Source: Bacteroidales bacterium (GTDB taxonomy: Bacteria > Bacteroidota > Bacteroidia > Bacteroidales > JAFGUD01). Taken from it: 37,859 nucleotides of DNA. The notes beneath the pieces are model-generated. The model worked only from the letters and a program-made list of their open reading frames with translations. It did not search any database and had not been told where the DNA came from. A program made the position numbers and the translations under genes. Below are positions 18,586 through 25,511 of this stretch, one piece after another; position 1 is the stretch's first letter; each line of letters opens with the position of its first letter. Location: NCBI GenBank assembly GCA_016936595.1, contig JAFGXO010000228.1:1-37859 (forward strand). Reading direction: 5' to 3'.

Positions 18586-18617
18586 TTTGTTTAGTAGAAA
18601 GAATTGAAGTACTTTTG
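18586..18617 (+). promoter_or_regulatory. Promoter of tRNA-Gln
   Basis: TTTG at 18586-18589 and TACTTTTG at 18610-18617 match the Bacteroidetes primary-sigma elements (-33 TTTG, -7 TAnnTTTG) with a 20-bp spacer. Transcription would start a few bases before the tRNA 5' end at 18636. The promoter lies outside the integrated element and so would be unaffected by insertion. Confidence 0.75.
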
Positions 18618-18635
18618 CAACTGCAAAAAAGCTTT

Positions 18636-18706
18636 TGACCCATGGTGTAATGGTAACACAGGTGATTTTGGTTCATCCGTTCAAAGTTCGAATCTTTGTG
18701 GGTCAG
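18636..18706 (+). tRNA. tRNA-Gln (anticodon UUG)
   Basis: All arms fold: acceptor TGACCCA with TGGGTCA, D arm with TAATGGTAA, anticodon stem GGTGA/TCATC around the seven-base loop TTTTGGT (anticodon TTG), and T arm CAAAG-TTCGAAT-CTTTG. The discriminator is G and CCA is not encoded. The 3' end is the attachment site of the integrated element: its last 14 bases plus CAA are repeated at 36378-36394, so the tRNA was left complete after insertion. Confidence 0.95.
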
Positions 18707-18709
18707 CAA
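18693..18709 (+). repeat. attL: attL core (17 bp) inside tRNA-Gln
   Basis: TCTTTGTGGGTCAGCAA covers the 3' half of the T stem, the acceptor strand, the discriminator and three further bases. The identical sequence occurs at 36378-36394. The flanking bases differ on both sides (A versus G on the left, C versus A on the right), so 17 bp is the exact length of the shared core. Confidence 0.9.
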
Positions 18710-18730
18710 CAAAAAATATAATTTAATATT

Positions 18731-18768
18731 AAAAGCCGTTTAAATGGAAGTTTGAACGGCTTTTTTTT
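18731..18768 (+). terminator. Element-borne terminator after tRNA-Gln
   Basis: AAAAGCCGTT pairs with AACGGCTTTT across a 14-base loop, followed by a T-run. It lies just inside the left end of the element and would now end the tRNA-Gln transcript in place of the terminator displaced to 36394-36428. It would also insulate the element from host read-through. Confidence 0.85.
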
Positions 18769-18809
18769 GTTTTCTGATTATTAGATTTCGCCAAATATTA
18801 TTAAATTCT

Positions 18810-18847
18810 TTTGTATAATATTTGTATAAGCTTTTTTTTTATACAAA
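18810..18847. promoter_or_regulatory. Triple TTTGTATAA site upstream of the late gene run
   Basis: The 9-mer TTTGTATAA occurs directly at 18810-18818 and 18821-18829 and inverted at 18839-18847 (TTATACAAA), an arrangement typical of a regulator binding array. It sits about 65 bp before the first gene of the late run, and TTAATTTG (18890-18897) nearby resembles a -7 element. Which regulator would bind is unknown; the half-site differs from the TGTAGA operators at 29.8 kb. Confidence 0.4.
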
Positions 18848-18911
18848 ATCTTTGCCTCTATTTATAAGTTATTTACAAAAATTCATTCGTTAATTTGTGC
18901 AAAAGTATCGA

Positions 18912-19430
18912 ATGAAAAATTTTTGGAAAATAACACTTATTATTTTGGTTTTTGTGATTTTAACAAGTCCGTTTTTGTTGAAGTTTAAAAACATTGATGA
19001 AAAAATCAAATTAACACGCTTAAGTTTTAGCTATCCAAAAAATTTTGATGATTTCAAAAATTTATTAACTGATTATTTTATTACAAATGTAAACGTAACC
19101 TTATCAAATTACTCTGAAGTTGAAGTGCCTATAAATCAAATAAAATTGAATTTATACACATTGAAAGACAATCTTTTTGTCGAGCAATCCGAACCAATAA
19201 AAGAAGGTTTTAAAATTGCGCCAAAATCTAATACAACTTTAGAAATTCCTTTTCAAATTTATTACGCTGATTTAGTTGAACTCTTTGAAGACAACTATTT
19301 AAAAAAAGAACTACCAAACAGACTTTTAAATTTAGGTAAATATTTTAAACTAAGTACACAAGTTAAAGCAAAAGGTTTCGCTGAAGTTGGAGCTTTAACC
19401 ATTACTTTTGACACAATTTTAGATATTTAA
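18912..19430 (+). CDS. Membrane-anchored LEA14-like protein
   Basis: A 172-residue protein counted from ATG 18912; an in-frame GTG at 18897 would add five residues and is less convincing. Residues 4-22 form one transmembrane anchor (WKITLIILVFVILTSPFLL). The rest has the rhythm of the LEA14/water-stress beta-sandwich: NVTLSNYSEVEVPINQIKLNLYTL, KSNTTLEIPFQIYYADL and FAEVGALTITFDTIL. Similar domains occur in secreted and membrane proteins of many bacteria and mediate unspecified interactions. It is the first gene of the element's late run and is followed after 2 bp by the transglutaminase-like gene, so the products are likely made together. Confidence 0.6.
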   Translation: MKNFWKITLIILVFVILTSPFLLKFKNIDEKIKLTRLSFSYPKNFDDFKNLLTDYFITNVNVTLSNYSEVEVPINQIKLNLYTLKDNLFVEQSEPIKEGFKIAPKSNTTLEIPFQIYYADLVELFEDNYLKKELPNRLLNLGKYFKLSTQVKAKGFAEVGALTITFDTILDI

Positions 19431-19432
19431 AA

Positions 19433-21517
19433 ATGCCAGCACAAGCCGAAAATATTAATAAAGTCATTTCGACAAAAGCGAAATTAAGCGACACTATAGA
19501 ACTTGTCAAAGAGTTTGCACGTGCATATAGTTGGCAGGTTTCTGACCTTGCACAAGATTTGAAAGGTCAAAATGATTATGAAACTGGTTTTAATATTTGG
19601 AGTTGGGTAAAAAATAATATTCAATACGAAGAAGACAGCACTAAAAGGGAAAAGGAAAAAGGCAAAGACGTTGAACGTGTAAGAACGCCAGCCCGAACTA
19701 TAGCAGATAAAAAAGGCGATTGTGATTGCATGACTACTTTAGTCTGTGCGTTATTGATTGAAAACGACATAAACCCATTTGCGAAAATAGTAGCTTATCC
19801 AATTAAAAACAGTTTAGGACAGTATGAAAAAAATATTTTAGGAAACTACAAGACAGAAGGTTTTGGACATATCTACAGTTTTTTTTATTACGAAAACGAG
19901 CCTGTTTTTATTGATACAGTCCCACAAATTAACGAATACAACACAGAATATTTTGAACCAATAGTTAAACAAAAAATCATAAACATAATGGAACTACAAG
20001 CATTATACGGAACTGATGAAATGTCAGACCCTAACATCTTGACTGATGAACAAATTTTAAACCGTGTTGTTATAATCGAAGACGAAAACGGAAGTAAAAC
20101 AAGCAAGGATATAGGCAGAGCCTTGATTTATGGAACTTTAAATAACTTTGAAAAACAACTTTCTGAAGATATTAAGAGACCAGCAGAGCTAAAATTTTAT
20201 GATAATCCGGCTAAAGAATTAAAAATAATTCATTTGGTTTTAGCTTCAAAAGATGCAAATGATTTGACTAATAATCTTTTGGAAGCGGTTCAAAATTCCG
20301 ACTATAAAGAACTATACAAAGACATTTTAGAGGAAATTCAAAATGAAGAAAACACCGGAAACTACAGTATTTATTTAGTTCCTGACGAAAACGAGCGTTT
20401 AAATATTCGTGTTGATAATTCTTTGGAAGGTCTATTTACTAGAAAAAATAAAAAAGTTAAAAAGGACAAAAAACCAAGCAAACTTTTTAACACCGCCAAA
20501 AAAATAACATTAGCTCCAGCGAGAGGAGCATTTTTAACCCTTGTTAAGTTAAATTTTTTGCGTTTAGGTGAAAAGTTGGTTGTTGGAGAGATGAGCGAAA
20601 ACGAAGCTGAAAAAATTGGTATTTCTTCACAAAATCACAAAAAATTTGCTGAAGCAAAAATAAAATTTTTAGAAAATTGGGAAAAATTCGGAGGTAAAAC
20701 TGAAGAGTTAGAGAAAGCAATTTCAAAAAGTAAAGCAAACAAAAAATTATCATTAAATGGAATTGATGATTTAGAGGTTGTTTTAAGTGGCTTAGGAATT
20801 ATTGACCCTGTAACAGCTAGCGCAACTTTAGCCGCAACCGCAACCCCGATTATAGTTGCAATGAGCAAAGCATTTAAAAATCTTGATTTGCCTAAAACAG
20901 CAAGCAAAGGAATTGAAAGAAGAATAACAGCTAAAAACGAACTGCCAGCAGATAAAGGAGCAGAAAAACAAACTTTCTATGAAAAGTTGAAAAACGGCAT
21001 AAATAAGGCAAAAACAGTTGTGCAAAATTTCAAAGGAGACACAAACGCTCAAGATAAAATGCAAGTTCTTGATGATGAACCAACCGTCCCGGATACAAAA
21101 AGAGCAAACAACAACACTAAAATTTTTATTATTGGTGGAGCTGTTTTAATTATTGCAATTATTTTAATTATTGTTTTTACAACAAAAAACAAAAATTTAA
21201 AAGGAACGCCAGCGAAGAAAACAACGCCGAAAAAACGCAAACCAGCGATACGCAAAACGACAGCAGTTGCAAAACGCAAACCAGCGACAAGCAAAACGAC
21301 AGCAGTTGCAAAACGCAAACCAGCGACAAGCAAAACGACAGCAGTTGCAAAACGCAAACCAGCGACAAAAAGAAGCATAGGAACAACGCCGAAAAAACGT
21401 AAACCAGCGACAAGCAAAACGACAGCAGTTGCAAAACGTAGACCAGCAACACGCAAAATTACAGGCGTTGCAAAACGTAGACCCACAACACATAAAATGC
21501 TATATCATGCCAAATAA
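19433..21517 (+). CDS. Transglutaminase-like protein with membrane segment and histone-like tail
   Basis: A 694-residue protein. A transglutaminase-like cysteine-protease core spans about 45-165 with an apparently complete triad: Cys97 in KKGDCDC, His146 in GFGHIY and Asp161 in FIDTVP. A largely helical middle follows (170-560), including a small-residue stretch TASATLAATATPIIVAM near 465. One transmembrane helix lies at about 563-585 (IFIIGGAVLIIAIILIIVF). The last 105 residues are very basic and built from 13-residue repeats related to KRKPATSKTTAVA. Triad proteins of this type act as peptidases or crosslinkers. The tail resembles histone H1 and would bind nucleic acid on the side of the membrane opposite the enzyme. 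A virion or genome-organising role is my inference. Confidence 0.65.
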   Translation: MPAQAENINKVISTKAKLSDTIELVKEFARAYSWQVSDLAQDLKGQNDYETGFNIWSWVKNNIQYEEDSTKREKEKGKDVERVRTPARTIADKKGDCDCMTTLVCALLIENDINPFAKIVAYPIKNSLGQYEKNILGNYKTEGFGHIYSFFYYENEPVFIDTVPQINEYNTEYFEPIVKQKIINIMELQALYGTDEMSDPNILTDEQILNRVVIIEDENGSKTSKDIGRALIYGTLNNFEKQLSEDIKRPAELKFYDNPAKELKIIHLVLASKDANDLTNNLLEAVQNSDYKELYKDILEEIQNEENTGNYSIYLVPDENERLNIRVDNSLEGLFTRKNKKVKKDKKPSKLFNTAKKITLAPARGAFLTLVKLNFLRLGEKLVVGEMSENEAEKIGISSQNHKKFAEAKIKFLENWEKFGGKTEELEKAISKSKANKKLSLNGIDDLEVVLSGLGIIDPVTASATLAATATPIIVAMSKAFKNLDLPKTASKGIERRITAKNELPADKGAEKQTFYEKLKNGINKAKTVVQNFKGDTNAQDKMQVLDDEPTVPDTKRANNNTKIFIIGGAVLIIAIILIIVFTTKNKNLKGTPAKKTTPKKRKPAIRKTTAVAKRKPATSKTTAVAKRKPATSKTTAVAKRKPATKRSIGTTPKKRKPATSKTTAVAKRRPATRKITGVAKRRPTTHKMLYHAK
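21226..21486 (+). repeat. 39-bp coding tandem repeats (KRKPATSKTTAVA)
   Basis: Units of 39 bp such as GCAAAACGCAAACCAGCGAC + AAGCAAAACGACAGCAGTT are repeated about six times, two of them identical, with one interrupted by a shorter AACGCCGAAAAAACG segment. They encode the basic tail of the preceding protein. The opposite strand is also open in three frames here purely because of the repeat. Copy number is likely to vary between isolates. Confidence 0.85.
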
Positions 21518-21716
21518 ATATAATTACTTTGCGGTTATACAGCAAAAGGCAGGTTCTTCATTTGAAGATGTAGAAGTTTTTGAAGTTAATTCTAAATATT
21601 GTTTCAAGGAACAAAACGAATATGAAGATTTTAAATATTTAAAAAAAGAATATAAATTAATGGGCTATCCAATAAGAGTTATTCACAGAAAAAAACAAAA
21701 AACAAAAAACAAATAA
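21507..21716 (+). CDS. Small basic hypothetical protein
   Basis: A 69-residue protein from ATG 21507, which overlaps the last codons of the transglutaminase-like gene by 11 bp; the frame is open further upstream only inside the repeat tract. The sequence begins MPNKYNYFAVIQQK and ends with a run of Lys/Arg (RVIHRKKQKTKNK). It has the look of a single small alpha/beta domain (FEDVEVFEVNSKY). Function unknown. Overlap and position just before the candidate coat gene suggest a late, possibly virion, component. Confidence 0.6.
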   Translation: MPNKYNYFAVIQQKAGSSFEDVEVFEVNSKYCFKEQNEYEDFKYLKKEYKLMGYPIRVIHRKKQKTKNK

Positions 21717-21734
21717 TCTCTAAAATTTAAAAAG

Positions 21735-22466
21735 ATGAATGATTTATCAGTAAATGAAAAAGTTCTTTTAGGAATAGATTCTAACAACGAAGTTCCAGAA
21801 CTAAATTTTGACATTGATTCTGAAGACGAACTTTCAGCAGTTGCACGTCAAATAAAACGTTTTAACGAAGCCGTAACAACAAAAGGCAAAAAAGTAAGAG
21901 TAAGTAAAAATGTTGTAAAAAAAGAAATTGGTGCATCGAAAAGACGCATGCAAGTTTTAGAAAGAGTTTCAAGCCTACCAGCTAATCACAGCAAAAACCT
22001 TGTTGAAGGTAAAGAGCAAATCAGCGACAAAGTGTTGTTTTCAACTACTTTAATGAGTAGTATTGTAGGAAATCAACTTATATCAACTGATGGAGGAGAG
22101 GCTGTAGGTGTTCGAAATTTTTCAAACGGAAAATATAAACACCCATTTTTATTACAAGCAATACAAATTTTGTTTGATGATACTTCAGTTGAAGGTACTT
22201 TTGATGATGATTTGCCAGTGCAAATTTTGAACGGAAATATCACAATTCAAAATAATGCAAAAACGTTGATTGAAAAACTGCCGGTGTCAGCTTTGGCGAC
22301 AGTAAATGGTTACCCGTTAGATAAACCGTTCAACACTTACGAACTTGATAATCCCAAATGGTTTGAGGCAAACACAGACGTGCAAGCAATTTTAAATTTG
22401 TCTTCTGCTTTAACTGATGGTGCAATTCGTATCAATTTCATTGGAACTGAAGTAAGACCTATCTAG
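21735..22466 (+). CDS. Candidate major capsid (jelly-roll-like) protein
   Basis: A 243-residue protein. The N-terminal 100 residues are helical and rich in Lys/Arg (ARQIKRFNEAV, KKVRVSKNVVKKEIGASKRR), suited to inner-surface or DNA contact. Residues 110-243 alternate strands and loops like a jelly roll: HPFLLQAIQILFDD, LPVQILNGNITIQNNA, NTYELDNPKWFEANTDVQAILNL and AIRINFIGTEVR. The closing strand-loop-strand followed by a G-x-E-V-R end is reminiscent of coat and spike jelly rolls. A strong terminator 42 bp after the stop indicates an abundantly expressed gene at the end of a transcript segment. No signal peptide or membrane segment. I infer a coat protein; a structure prediction would settle the fold. 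At 243 residues it could hold one jelly roll, not two. Confidence 0.5.
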   Translation: MNDLSVNEKVLLGIDSNNEVPELNFDIDSEDELSAVARQIKRFNEAVTTKGKKVRVSKNVVKKEIGASKRRMQVLERVSSLPANHSKNLVEGKEQISDKVLFSTTLMSSIVGNQLISTDGGEAVGVRNFSNGKYKHPFLLQAIQILFDDTSVEGTFDDDLPVQILNGNITIQNNAKTLIEKLPVSALATVNGYPLDKPFNTYELDNPKWFEANTDVQAILNLSSALTDGAIRINFIGTEVRPI

Positions 22467-22508
22467 TTTTATTTTACAATAAGTAAAAGTAAAAATCTAC
22501 TAAAAAAA

Positions 22509-22535
22509 AAGGCAGGTTTTAAACTGCCTTTTTTT
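22509..22535 (+). terminator. Intrinsic terminator after the candidate coat gene
   Basis: AAGGCAG-TTTTAA-CTGCC type hairpin (GGCAG/CTGCC plus flanking A/T pairs) with an upstream A-run and seven T residues. It splits the late run after the candidate coat gene. Genes beyond it need read-through or their own promoter, which would give the coat gene a higher transcript level, as after the coat gene of filamentous phages. Confidence 0.85.
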
Positions 22536-22564
22536 AATTTTTTTTCACTCAAAAAAAATATTCA

Positions 22565-22912
22565 ATGGATATCATACACACTACTAGAGTCTACACTCAT
22601 GAAGAACTATCTGAAGGTATCGAGTTTGATTTTCCTTCAAATGCAGAAAAATTAAAAGGTGTTCAAGTAATCGAAGAAGGAAATAACGCCCCACTATATC
22701 ACAACGCTACAATTGAATTAAAAGTAGATAGAGGTGTTTATCTACCAAGAGAAACTCAAGTTTCAATGCTACAGGCTGACATAACTACAGCACCAAATCA
22801 AAGATTTTTCACATTAGCAGGCAAGATTGACACACCTAGCAAAAAATGTTTCATAACAGTAAACCAAAGCACAGAATATTCTTTAATTTTTGTTTTGCTA
22901 TTAGAAGATTAA
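22565..22912 (+). CDS. Small beta-rich structural candidate, paralogue A
   Basis: A 115-residue protein with strand-like alternation throughout (EGIEFDFP, ATIELKVDRGVYLP, FITVNQSTEYSLIFVLLLED) and no membrane segment or signal. Its segment APNQRFFTLAGKI matches APNKRFFQIGAEI in the next protein at a similar position, and both end in a hydrophobic strand, so the two are probably paralogues. Size and pattern suit a single jelly-roll or small beta-barrel such as a minor coat, vertex or spike protein. No named family recognised. Confidence 0.55.
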   Translation: MDIIHTTRVYTHEELSEGIEFDFPSNAEKLKGVQVIEEGNNAPLYHNATIELKVDRGVYLPRETQVSMLQADITTAPNQRFFTLAGKIDTPSKKCFITVNQSTEYSLIFVLLLED

Positions 22913-22918
22913 AAAAAA

Positions 22919-23254
22919 ATGAGTTTAATACAAGTTTTGTCAAAAAAAACAGCATTTGAAACTACAGAAGTTGTAGACGTTCAAATATTAAAAGATTTAA
23001 AAGTTATTAGTGGCTATGTGTCGCCGTTTTCTATTATCTCCTGTATTAACTTAACAAAAAATCAAAATTTATTTTTACGTAAAAAAAATTTTGTTAACGA
23101 CAGGTCAATAAGCTGGATTATTAAAATTGCGCCAAATAAAAGATTTTTTCAAATTGGCGCTGAAATTCAAAAGGGCGATATTCTAAGATTTAAAATTGAA
23201 ACATTAAGAGAGGTTCCGGACGGTATAACTCAAGTAATGTTTTTGACAGCTTAA
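22919..23254 (+). CDS. Small beta-rich structural candidate, paralogue B
   Basis: A 111-residue protein 6 bp after paralogue A. It shares the APN-RFF-hydrophobic-G motif (APNKRFFQIGAEI, about residues 71-83) and the following strand-turn-strand ILRFKIETL. The rest is beta-patterned (VISGYVSPFSIISCINL). No signal peptide. Duplicated small beta-proteins next to a coat candidate are common for vertex or minor coat components, which is the role I would propose, without direct proof. Confidence 0.55.
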   Translation: MSLIQVLSKKTAFETTEVVDVQILKDLKVISGYVSPFSIISCINLTKNQNLFLRKKNFVNDRSISWIIKIAPNKRFFQIGAEIQKGDILRFKIETLREVPDGITQVMFLTA

Positions 23255-23256
23255 TT

Positions 23257-23553
23257 ATGGATATCGTACAATTTATCATAGAAGATTTAAAAAAGGCTAA
23301 AATCGAAAATTACAGTCTTGAACATAAACATTTAAACTCTGCTTTTGCTTTTAATTCAATAATCGAAGCAACAAACAGCATTATTTATGTTTATTATTCG
23401 GCTACTGGAGCCAAATCAGGGTTTTTAGAAAGCTATGATAATAAACAAACCTTTGCTTTATCAACATCAAACGAAAGTATAATTAAATTTTTAAACGATG
23501 TGACAATTTTTCAAGTTACAGAGCTTAAATATATAAAAGTGAGAACATCATAA
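23257..23553 (+). CDS. Small hypothetical protein of the late run
   Basis: A 98-residue protein starting 2 bp after the previous stop. Mixed alpha/beta: a helical beginning (IVQFIIEDLKKAKIENYS), central strands (NSIIYVYYSATGAK), then SIIKFLNDVTIFQVTELKYIKV. No motif recognised. The tight spacing makes it part of the same translational unit as the beta-rich paralogues. Its TAA lies in TAAACCCC, a motif found before several starts of the element. Confidence 0.55.
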   Translation: MDIVQFIIEDLKKAKIENYSLEHKHLNSAFAFNSIIEATNSIIYVYYSATGAKSGFLESYDNKQTFALSTSNESIIKFLNDVTIFQVTELKYIKVRTS

Positions 23554-23564
23554 ACCCCAAAATT

Positions 23565-24401
23565 ATGAATATTAGTACAAACAATTTTTTTGATAGATTA
23601 CATTTTGCCGAGCATTGGGAAATATCAGACCCCCTTTTTAAAACAGTAATTGCAAAAAAAACAGATTTTGAAAGCGTAGAAGACGCATTAAATGAAATAA
23701 AAACAAAATTTGCTGGTCAGGAAATCGAAATAAAAGCCGGAAGTCTTGATAAAAACGGCAACTTTAACACTCAAGCGATAAAAATAAAATTCGTAATTCC
23801 ACAAAAAGAACAAGAACAAAATATAACAATCGTAGGACAAAACAAACCACCACAGCCAGCGCAAAACTTAACATATAATTTAAACGGCGTGCAAACGCCT
23901 ATAAATCAAAATAATTTTATGGAAAGTTTGAAAGGAATTGAAAAAAGTATTTCTTCAAACTTAGAAGCCAAATTTTTAAAACAATCTTATGAACTAGAAT
24001 ATTTTTGGAAGTTTAAAGATTTAGAAGACCGAGAAAATCGAATTAAAGGAATAGAAAGAGATTTAGCGCAAAAATATAAAGATTACGAAGATAAATTAAA
24101 CGGAATTTTGCCACAAGCAAAGGACTTTTTAAGCAAAATTTTAAACGGTGTGTTTTTTGGTTTTGCAGAAAACCCAAAACAAAAACCACTTAACAACACG
24201 CCTGAAGATAAAAATGAAAAAAAGAATATTGAATTTAAAATAAAAGGCAAAGAAGAAACAAAAGAAATTGAAGACAAAAAAGAATTTGCAAAAAGACTTT
24301 TTGAAGAATTAAGCGAAGAAGAAAAGGATGAAATTTTTAACGAATATTTTGAAGAAGAAGAAAAAGAACTGGAAGAAAAAAAAGAAACAATAATTAAATA
24401 A
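23565..24401 (+). CDS. Acidic coiled-coil protein of the late run
   Basis: A 278-residue soluble protein. Residues 1-90 are alpha/beta (FESVEDALNEIKTKFAGQEIEIKAG, then IKIKFVIPQ). A proline/glutamine linker follows (NKPPQPAQNLTYN), then a long helical region (120-190). The last 70 residues are very rich in Glu and Lys (RLFEELSEEEKDEIFNEYFEEEEKELEEKKE). It has no membrane segment. An extended protein with an acidic tail could be a scaffold or internal virion protein; this is conjecture. ATG 23565 is 7 bp after a TAAACCCC motif. Confidence 0.6.
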   Translation: MNISTNNFFDRLHFAEHWEISDPLFKTVIAKKTDFESVEDALNEIKTKFAGQEIEIKAGSLDKNGNFNTQAIKIKFVIPQKEQEQNITIVGQNKPPQPAQNLTYNLNGVQTPINQNNFMESLKGIEKSISSNLEAKFLKQSYELEYFWKFKDLEDRENRIKGIERDLAQKYKDYEDKLNGILPQAKDFLSKILNGVFFGFAENPKQKPLNNTPEDKNEKKNIEFKIKGKEETKEIEDKKEFAKRLFEELSEEEKDEIFNEYFEEEEKELEEKKETIIK

Positions 24402-24419
24402 TTATAAAATTTTCCACAA

Positions 24420-24800
24420 ATGACAGCAAAACAAAAACTACAAGAAATATTTGAAGGTCGAACAACCGGATATATGAAAAATCATGCAATTGAAGAACTC
24501 TTAACTGAAGTAGTTTTTTCAAATTTTAAAATTGGAGAAACCGAAATAGGCTCAAAAACAGGGCTTATAGGATTATTAGACCATACAGTTTCAGTTACTA
24601 ATATTCTTACAGACCTAACCAACTTAAAAGCCTTTTTTATTATACCTGAAGGAGCAAATGCATATATCGGAGAGACGTTGCAAGAAAGTGGAGTTAATAT
24701 TAATGATTACACGTTACCCGTTGAATTTATTTTAAAAATGTACGAAGGTACAGACAACGAAATTACTACAACTTGGACAGTAACAGCAACACACATTTAA
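24420..24800 (+). CDS. Small beta-rich protein of the late run
   Basis: A 126-residue protein. The N-terminal 30 residues are helical (KQKLQEIFEGRTTGYMKNHAIEELLTEV). The rest reads as strands and short loops (SNFKIGETEIGSKTGLIGLL, AFFIIPEGANAYIGETL, LPVEFILKMYEGT, TTTWTVTATHI). It ends with an exposed Thr-rich strand. It could be another small virion component. No family recognised. Confidence 0.55.
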   Translation: MTAKQKLQEIFEGRTTGYMKNHAIEELLTEVVFSNFKIGETEIGSKTGLIGLLDHTVSVTNILTDLTNLKAFFIIPEGANAYIGETLQESGVNINDYTLPVEFILKMYEGTDNEITTTWTVTATHI

Positions 24801-24812
24801 AACTAAACCCCT

Positions 24813-25067
24813 ATGATTTACGAAGTTGAAATAAAAATAGAAGCAAAAAACGAAATTCAGTTATCTGAAAAATTGGAAGCATTCAACACCATCAATAAAA
24901 GTTTTCAACACCATGATTTATTAACACTTACAAAAACGCTTGTAGAATTTCCACAAGTTGGTAAAATTGTAAATAAATATTCTGAAGCTGGGATTGACTG
25001 GTCAGAAATGAATAATTTGCAAAAAATTAAACTGATAACTGAAATTTCAAAAGAATTAAAACAATGA
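24813..25067 (+). CDS. Small hypothetical protein
   Basis: An 84-residue soluble protein, helical by pattern (IEAKNEIQLSEKLEAFNTINKSF, ending LQKIKLITEISKELKQ). ATG 24813 follows one base after a TAAACCCC motif. Its TGA overlaps the ATG of the next gene (ATGA at 25064-25067), so translation of the annexin-like protein is likely coupled to it. No function can be assigned. Confidence 0.55.
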   Translation: MIYEVEIKIEAKNEIQLSEKLEAFNTINKSFQHHDLLTLTKTLVEFPQVGKIVNKYSEAGIDWSEMNNLQKIKLITEISKELKQ

Positions 25068-25507
25068 CAGCAAAAACAACAATGCCTTACGAAGGCGCAA
25101 TAAAATACGGTTTTATACTTGTTTTAGTAATAATTGGCTTAATATTTTTGTCGAAAGTTGGCAAAATGTTTGGCTCAAACGGAGCTGTAAATGACGCTCA
25201 AAAAGAAATCGACACAAAAAAACTAAATTATTCTCAATCTGAATATAATAGTTTTGCGAGCCAACTAGAAGAAGCTTTTAGAGGGATAGGTACGACTGAA
25301 GCCGTTGTTTTATCAGTTATTAAAAAAATGAAAAACGCTTCAGACTGGTACGCACTTTTTACAGCTTTTGGAGAGAAAAAAATAAAACATGGTTTTGGCT
25401 CATTAACCGGAACTTTAACAACTCATTTAGAATATGAATTAAGCGACAACAAAAGCACTTATGAACTTGTAAAAGCTCACATTAACTCAATCGGTGTAAC
25501 TATCTAA
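25064..25507 (+). CDS. Membrane-anchored annexin-like protein
   Basis: A 147-residue protein: one transmembrane helix (about 15-33, FILVLVIIGLIFLSKVGKMF), a short linker, then a helical domain at 60-145 with an annexin-repeat flavour (LEEAFRGIGTTEAVVLSVIKKMKN, DWYALFTAFGEKK, LEYELSDNKSTYELVKAHI). The GxGTxE turn followed by dWxxLxxAFG resembles sequences in Bacteroidetes phage and eukaryotic annexin repeats. Annexins bind membranes; here the role might be in virion membrane or lysis, which I cannot verify. It overlaps the preceding gene by 4 bp and is 4 bp before the CHAP gene. Confidence 0.55.
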   Translation: MTAKTTMPYEGAIKYGFILVLVIIGLIFLSKVGKMFGSNGAVNDAQKEIDTKKLNYSQSEYNSFASQLEEAFRGIGTTEAVVLSVIKKMKNASDWYALFTAFGEKKIKHGFGSLTGTLTTHLEYELSDNKSTYELVKAHINSIGVTI

Positions 25508-25511
25508 AAAA

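Noticed and set aside
18897-18911. GTG start for the first late gene
   Set aside because: ATG at 18912 begins directly before the membrane helix; the five extra residues bring nothing recognisable.
21049-21493. Several long open frames on the minus strand opposite the basic repeat tail
   Set aside because: They arise from the 39-bp repeat, which keeps all three reverse frames open; products are low-complexity Cys/Leu/Val repeats and the plus frame has a coherent domain layout.
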